Source: Candidatus Hodarchaeota archaeon (GTDB lineage Archaea; Asgardarchaeota; Heimdallarchaeia; Hodarchaeales; Hodarchaeaceae). From it: DNA of 10,524 bases. Both the position numbers and the translations under genes were made by a program. Positions 6,481 to 10,524 of the stretch are shown piece by piece. The stretch covers positions 1 to 10,524 of the forward strand of contig JAUUVJ010000111.1 in NCBI GenBank assembly GCA_030589605.1, written 5' to 3'. The notes under the pieces were generated by a model. The model searched no databases. It was not told where the DNA came from and saw nothing but the letters and a program-made list of their open reading frames with translations. Position 1 is the stretch's first letter; every line of letters begins with the position of its first letter.

Positions 6481-9366
6481 CTATTTTATTCTTTTATTTG
6501 CAATAAAAAGTACTCCTGATACTCCAATACCAATAACTAGGAAAAATGCTAATCCACCGATCGCTACAATTACATCAATTAATTCTACTCCATCAGCTTC
6601 TTGGGTTAGTTCTGTAACCTCATATTTGATTTCAGTAAGATAATTAGTTGAACCAGGAATAAAAATCTGAATAGTATATTGTTTCACCTCACTATCAAAA
6701 GCTACTTCTACATCAATCTTGTAAACATCATCTTCTTCATATACTATTAGAGTCTCATTAGATTCTGTTCCAATAATAACACTTTTGAGATTCAGTCCTC
6801 TTATTAATTTTCCTGTTTCAGATAATTGTACTGTGAAATTGAAGGTTTTAGAACCACCCTGAACTATTTTAGGAATAGTTGTAATAGTAGGTATTTCAAG
6901 TGTACCCTGTACATTTATAGTATGTGCTGTTGTGTTAATTCTTTCATAATCGGTAATGCCTTGTTTATATTCACTGTTCCATCGAATCCAAAAATCATAT
7001 GACCCATTAACACTGTTAGGATCTATATCATCTAACCAAAGAATATTATTTCCAATAATAATATGATGGAGCTCAATCATCGCTCCAGACTCATTCCCTA
7101 TTAATATCGATAAATCTAAATCTTCATATGGAACTGATATGTTTGAAGTAATATTGCGACTAGGATATATGTCAGTTAGATTAGTTTTTACATTTAACAA
7201 CTCTACTGAAATATTTCCATTAACAAAATCTGTTAAATAATAGCTTGATGCTGGTAAATTTTCATTAGTAACATTAACACTAAATCTAACTGGTGGTAAA
7301 TTCAAAGAAATATTCAAAGTTAGAGGAGTACCACCCACATTATTCGGTTTTGGATTTGTATTTGCAAGGGTTAAACTAAGAGTAGCATTTAAATTACCAA
7401 AAATACCTCTATCTGGGATTACAAAATTAAATCCAAGAGACTTTATATTGTTGAATGGAGTACTGAAATTCCCATCCAAAACTGACTCTTCTTTTTCATC
7501 ATAAACAATGAAATAGGGTTCTGTCCAAGTGATATTTTCTTTTGAGCCCCAGTTGCTGTACCACGTATATTCAACTGTAGCAGAGCTTATTAACAAGTAT
7601 TCTAGATCGTACCATTCAGTTTGTGTTGAATTCGCTTCTAAATACCCTAGCACAGTGACATTATCTCCAGGTGATATAGCTTCAATATTTGTTTCCTGTT
7701 CAAAATAGTCAGTATAGATGGAATCATTTCCCACAGTTACATTTGTTGACCCACGAAGCATATATACAACATTCTGAAGGACATAGTTCATTGGTTCTTC
7801 AACAATAAATGAAATATTAATTCTTTTTATTTGATCTTCAGGAGCTAAACCCTCACGATGGATTGTTAACATGAAGATCCATGAACCGAAATAAACTTGA
7901 TGACTGGGGATCTCAACTGTTATCATTGCCTGAACACTTGAATTAAGGGTAGCATCTTCAACTTTTATATCAAATGTACTTAACAAAACTTCTTCATACC
8001 CACGATGCGTCCAAGTTGAGTTTATACTACCTGTGTTTCTTACTGTAGATAAAGCTGTTTCTGGTGTTGTTTTAGTAACTTCATTTAAAGTGATATTGTC
8101 TATTAACCAATAAGCCGTTGTAATATTTGTAAAAGTAATTTCATCCTTTAATAAAAATCTGAAAGTTTTATTTTCTAAATCAGTGACATTATCACTCACA
8201 TCAAAAATAAATTCATTTTGAGGTGTGTGTTCCCATTCATGATTTCCACCATTGATTGTTATGTTTTCCCATTGATAATATTCACCCCAGTAAGAAAACA
8301 TTAAAGCAGGAGGTACTTCTGCTAAAGAAAATTCATCTATCCATCCAGTATATAGGCCATCACCACTAGTATCATCACCATTGAAACTCACTCTCAAATG
8401 ATCAGTATCATTTGGAATTTGCCAATTAAAGATTTTATTGAATACATAACCTTTTTTATCGGGATTAAAAGCTGTAGAAGAATCATCTGTATCTTTTTTG
8501 GATCCGAGTATATGACCAGTTGAGTTATAAGCCTCTATACTTAAGTACCAAAAATTAACTGCTGTATTACCTGTTCCTTTAGCGGAAAATGTGACATATC
8601 TACCAGGAGTGAAACCAGATGAAACATTCTGTTGTACTAAAAACACTGGAGTGCCATTGATTTCAAGATACCAATTTCCTTCAGAAGCATTATTTGGATC
8701 ATTCTTCGCTGTTACAAAAGAACTATTGAAATTCCAGCCTGTTGTATTTCCACCTTCAAATCCAGGATTGTCTAGTATATTTTCTCCTTTTGAAAAATAA
8801 TCAAAAGATATAAGGTATCTTTTCCCATCTTTGAGAGAGGTATTATCGTAATAAAAGATCTCATTGTCATTTTCATCATCATCAGCCGTAGTAGTCAAAT
8901 TCAAATATCCTGATGTAGATTCGACGAATTCAAAAGGTTCTGTCGATCCATTTGTCCAATCAGGAATAGAAAAATTATTAAAGTTAGGATCTTGAAATAT
9001 TTTTTGAAGATCACTATAAAAATCGAAAGGAATTTCACCTATAGGAGATTCCAGCCTCCATTCAAGAGAACCATTCATATCATTATATTTACTACCTGCT
9101 GTTATGGTTACGGTTTCACCAGGATTATACTTTTCCTTGTCAGTAGTGAGATTTGTTTCTCCATCAATTATGAGTTCACCAATTTTGTTTTTTGGTATTT
9201 CACTAGGGGGCTCTCCTGAGGAGTAACCTTCCTTTAAAGAAGAAACATTGGAAATATCATGAAATATATTAGGCGTTGTTGCTAGTGAGAGTGCAAAAAC
9301 ATTTGCGAAAAGCAGTACTACGAAACTTAATGGAATGATATATCGAAAAATTTTCAATTGCTTCAC
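6481..9366 (-). CDS. 961-aa surface protein, jelly-roll and Ig-like domains, C-terminal membrane anchor
   Basis: A secreted, membrane-anchored protein. A signal peptide spans about 1-29 (basic start, core SFVVLLFANVFALSLA); a single helix at about 929-955 precedes the KRIK tail, so the bulk faces outward. DKEKYNPGETVTITA (76-90) is an Ig/macroglobulin-type strand. Residues 198-350 form a CenC-like carbohydrate-binding jelly roll: NPGFEGGNTTGW at the start, GWIDEFSL at the end. It appears inserted between the halves of another jelly roll (about 125-196 and 352-430, ending WLIDNITLNEV). From 455 to 915 come several beta-sandwich modules, one with SPGDNVTVLGYL (565-576). I count about 40 N-X-S/T sequons and no cysteine. 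Domains are judged by eye. The start is GTG; a TTG at codon 4 with GGTGA five bases upstream is an alternative and keeps the signal peptide. Likely role: surface adhesion, glycan binding or cell-coat component. No catalytic motif seen. Confidence 0.85.
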   Translation of the reverse strand: MKQLKIFRYIIPLSFVVLLFANVFALSLATTPNIFHDISNVSSLKEGYSSGEPPSEIPKNKIGELIIDGETNLTTDKEKYNPGETVTITAGSKYNDMNGSLEWRLESPIGEIPFDFYSDLQKIFQDPNFNNFSIPDWTNGSTEPFEFVESTSGYLNLTTTADDDENDNEIFYYDNTSLKDGKRYLISFDYFSKGENILDNPGFEGGNTTGWNFNSSFVTAKNDPNNASEGNWYLEINGTPVFLVQQNVSSGFTPGRYVTFSAKGTGNTAVNFWYLSIEAYNSTGHILGSKKDTDDSSTAFNPDKKGYVFNKIFNWQIPNDTDHLRVSFNGDDTSGDGLYTGWIDEFSLAEVPPALMFSYWGEYYQWENITINGGNHEWEHTPQNEFIFDVSDNVTDLENKTFRFLLKDEITFTNITTAYWLIDNITLNEVTKTTPETALSTVRNTGSINSTWTHRGYEEVLLSTFDIKVEDATLNSSVQAMITVEIPSHQVYFGSWIFMLTIHREGLAPEDQIKRINISFIVEEPMNYVLQNVVYMLRGSTNVTVGNDSIYTDYFEQETNIEAISPGDNVTVLGYLEANSTQTEWYDLEYLLISSATVEYTWYSNWGSKENITWTEPYFIVYDEKEESVLDGNFSTPFNNIKSLGFNFVIPDRGIFGNLNATLSLTLANTNPKPNNVGGTPLTLNISLNLPPVRFSVNVTNENLPASSYYLTDFVNGNISVELLNVKTNLTDIYPSRNITSNISVPYEDLDLSILIGNESGAMIELHHIIIGNNILWLDDIDPNSVNGSYDFWIRWNSEYKQGITDYERINTTAHTINVQGTLEIPTITTIPKIVQGGSKTFNFTVQLSETGKLIRGLNLKSVIIGTESNETLIVYEEDDVYKIDVEVAFDSEVKQYTIQIFIPGSTNYLTEIKYEVTELTQEADGVELIDVIVAIGGLAFFLVIGIGVSGVLFIANKRIK

Positions 9367-9375
9367 CGTAATCTG

Positions 9376-9390
9376 TTATATTTTAATAAT
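9376..9390. promoter_or_regulatory. Shared AT-rich promoter core between divergent genes
   Basis: TTATATTTTAATAAT lies just upstream of the surface-protein start and is TATA-like on both strands. On the minus strand it is so near (centre about 18 bases before GTG 9366) that a start about 26 bases downstream would fall at or beyond the GTG, near the TTG at codon 4. On the plus strand it would give the TPR gene a leader of more than 100 bases. Weak call. Confidence 0.3.
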
Positions 9391-9414
9391 TCGGATTATT
9401 TCTTGAATCGCAGA

Positions 9415-9440
9415 GAATTCCTTTCTAATAAGGAGAATTC
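9415..9440. repeat. Imperfect dyad around two GAATTC hexamers
   Basis: GAATTCCTT (9415-9423) faces AAGGAGAATTC (9430-9440). The right arm is the reverse complement of the left except for a two-base GA insertion, giving a 9-bp stem with a bulge and a six-base loop. It lies in the 166-base divergent promoter region and could be an operator or part of the leader RNA of the TPR gene. Confidence 0.4.
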
Positions 9441-9443
9441 AAA

Positions 9444-9494
9444 TAGACCGTTCCTCAGAAAGGTCTGATCGGGGGGTCTAAATTTGCTTTTTTT
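9444..9494 (+). other. GC-rich structured element followed by T7 (candidate leader RNA or attenuator)
   Basis: TAGACC (9444-9449) pairs perfectly with GGTCTA (9475-9480). Inside, TCAGA (9455-9459) pairs with TCTGA (9464-9468) around an AAGG tetraloop, making a stacked two-stem fold. AGACC can instead pair with the nearer GGTCT at 9462-9466, a mutually exclusive arrangement. A G6 run at 9471-9476 and about 59% GC over 9446-9479 stand out sharply in this AT-rich window. T7 follows at 9488-9494, before the ribosome site of the TPR gene. It could be an attenuator, a 5' regulatory element or a small independent RNA; it matches no family I recognise and is not a tRNA. Confidence 0.4.
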
Positions 9495-9513
9495 AAGTTT
9501 GTTCTTCGTGATT

Positions 9514-9520
9514 AAGGAGA
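9514..9520 (+). promoter_or_regulatory. Shine-Dalgarno AAGGAGA for the TPR gene
   Basis: AAGGAGA is a strong match but sits 12 bases from the ATG at 9533, slightly long; the next in-frame ATG at 9539 would be 18 bases away. It therefore favours 9533 as start. No nearer GTG, TTG or ATG lies between. Confidence 0.55.
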
Positions 9521-9532
9521 AACGAAAGTTTT

Positions 9533-10524
9533 ATGATTATGAGTTACTTAGAAAAAATCAAGATAATGTCAGAGCTTTCAACAGAACTTAATCAGAAAAT
9601 AATGGCTGGAAAACAAGCTTTTAAGGAGAACAACCTTGATCTCGCGATGAAATCATTTTCAGAAGCTTATATTATTGCAGATAACGCGCAACCTCCATTA
9701 AAAAGTATTGTTGGTATTTCACAGGCATATTTGGCCTTAATAGAAACTTCCAAAGGCGTTAAAGATGATATATTAGAAAAAGTTTATGCAGCTATTGATT
9801 ATTTTCCAGAAAACCCATCTAATCCATTAGCTTATGTATCAATATTAATGGATATAGGGTTAGGATTCCAAAGAAATTCTCATTTTGAATGCTCAATAAT
9901 AGTTTTGAAGAAAGCTCTTGATTTTACAAAAAACAAATCACTGAAAGACAATTTAGAAACTACATCTGTTGTTTCACGAATTCTAGCTTATTCCTATCAC
10001 AAAGTTGGAAACTCTTCTTCAGCAGCAAAGCTATTTAGGATTGCTGCTGATCTAACTGATAAACCTACACTTGCTATTGATCTTTACAGAAATGCTGCAT
10101 ATCTTTATTATAGAGTTGAAAGAAAAGAAGACGCTCTTAACATTCTCCAAACAGCATATGATAAAGCAGGTATTATAGATGATTTCACTACTCAAACAAT
10201 AATTGCAGACTTTCAAGGCACAATTGCTTACGAAATATTCAATCACTATTATCAAAGAGATTATATTGATATGGCAATGGAATATTTAGATTTAGCGCAG
10301 GAAAAGTTCGAATCAATCAAAGATGAATTTTGGATTATCAAACTACTTTACGAAAAAGCCATGGTATATGAAAGATTGGATAAAATTTGGCAGCGTAACA
10401 AAACATTAGACACTATTACCAGCTTTGACCTCAATAACGAAAATGAAGAATATATTATCAAAGCAATTCTGCTCCTAACCGTTCATGAGCTAGAGGGGGA
10501 TCATTATTCCCAAGCGGAGTATTA
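9533..10524 (+). CDS. TPR-repeat protein, partial (3' end outside window)
   Basis: An open frame of at least 330 codons that continues past the window edge with no stop. The product is soluble and almost entirely helical, with TPR-type helix pairs: AGKQAFKENNLDLAMKSFSE (25-44) is a canonical repeat, and further pairs are at about 149-176 (AYSYHKVGNSSSAAKLFRIA), 182-212 (YRNAAYLYYRVERKEDALNI), 230-262 (YYQRDYIDMAMEYLDLAQEK) and 271-297, with another beginning near 308. Such proteins are scaffolds for protein-protein contacts; the early section at 54-140 is less regular. From about 150 on, the spacing suits SNAP-like or general TPR solenoids, where many archaeal members remain uncharacterised. 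An in-frame TGA at 9509 limits the start, and a strong ribosome site supports ATG 9533. It diverges from the surface-protein gene and may share its control region. No signal peptide or membrane helix in the visible part. Confidence 0.82.
   Translation, partial: MIMSYLEKIKIMSELSTELNQKIMAGKQAFKENNLDLAMKSFSEAYIIADNAQPPLKSIVGISQAYLALIETSKGVKDDILEKVYAAIDYFPENPSNPLAYVSILMDIGLGFQRNSHFECSIIVLKKALDFTKNKSLKDNLETTSVVSRILAYSYHKVGNSSSAAKLFRIAADLTDKPTLAIDLYRNAAYLYYRVERKEDALNILQTAYDKAGIIDDFTTQTIIADFQGTIAYEIFNHYYQRDYIDMAMEYLDLAQEKFESIKDEFWIIKLLYEKAMVYERLDKIWQRNKTLDTITSFDLNNENEEYIIKAILLLTVHELEGDHYSQAEY

Noticed and set aside
6455..6643. Plus-strand 62-codon open frame across the end of the surface-protein gene
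   Set aside because: It lies mostly antisense to the membrane anchor of a well-supported gene, with no ribosome site and no recognisable product.
9444..9480. tRNA or C/D-box sRNA in the GC-rich island
   Set aside because: Too short for a tRNA, with no T-loop or anticodon arm; CTGA occurs but no matching C box (RTGATGA) at the right distance.
1..10524. Mobile elements, CRISPR arrays or defence modules
   Set aside because: No transposase, integrase, terminal repeats, regularly spaced repeats or nuclease/toxin pairs were seen; the DHH and TPR genes alone are not evidence of a defence system.

Overview
The window looks like a stretch of an AT-rich archaeal chromosome. GC is roughly one third, judged by eye. 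The archaeal reading rests on TATA-like boxes placed upstream of genes, at least one gene that is probably leaderless with a GTG start, T-rich or polypyrimidine stretches after stop codons instead of strong GC hairpins, and a giant secreted protein held by a single C-terminal membrane helix and crowded with N-glycosylation sequons. The overall style (large one-pass surface protein, TPR protein, bacterial-looking GT4 enzymes, long intergenic gaps, mixed strands) would suit an Asgard-type lineage, but no gene here proves that, so treat it as inference.

Layout. 7-921 (+) encodes a DHH/DHHA1 phosphoesterase. 1091-2296 (+) encodes a GT4 glycosyltransferase of the glycolipid-synthase type, followed by a hairpin and T-tract. 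2452-2895 (+) encodes a small four-helix membrane protein with a clear Shine-Dalgarno that sets its start, followed by a long polypyrimidine tract. A 330-bp gap leads to 3227-4021 (+), an unrecognised cysteine-free 264-aa protein, and 4166-4501 (+), an unrecognised 111-aa protein. 4523-5026 (-) is a GNAT acetyltransferase that converges on the latter. 5315-6343 (+) is a second GT4 that resembles bacterial galactosylglucosyl-diacylglycerol synthases. 6481-9366 (-) is a 961-aa surface protein with nested carbohydrate-binding-like jelly-roll regions. Diverging from it, 9533 to the window end (+) is a TPR protein that runs off the window.

How they might work together. Genes are mostly separated by 120-330 bp with their own promoter-like sequences, so I see no clear operon. 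The common theme is the cell envelope: two glycosyltransferases of families that act on membrane glycolipids, a small integral membrane protein, and a heavily sequon-rich surface protein. DHH, GNAT and TPR proteins are housekeeping or regulatory types with no visible functional tie to the others.

The most interesting items are (i) the apparent insertion of one jelly-roll domain inside another in the surface protein, (ii) a GC-rich, foldable element with a T7 tract in the leader of the TPR gene, with mutually exclusive pairings, (iii) the pair of GT4 enzymes matching the two steps of a bacterial glycolipid pathway in a probable archaeon, and (iv) polypyrimidine tracts directly after the stop codons of two membrane-protein genes. 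No CRISPR array, tRNA, rRNA, transposase or insertion sequence was found.
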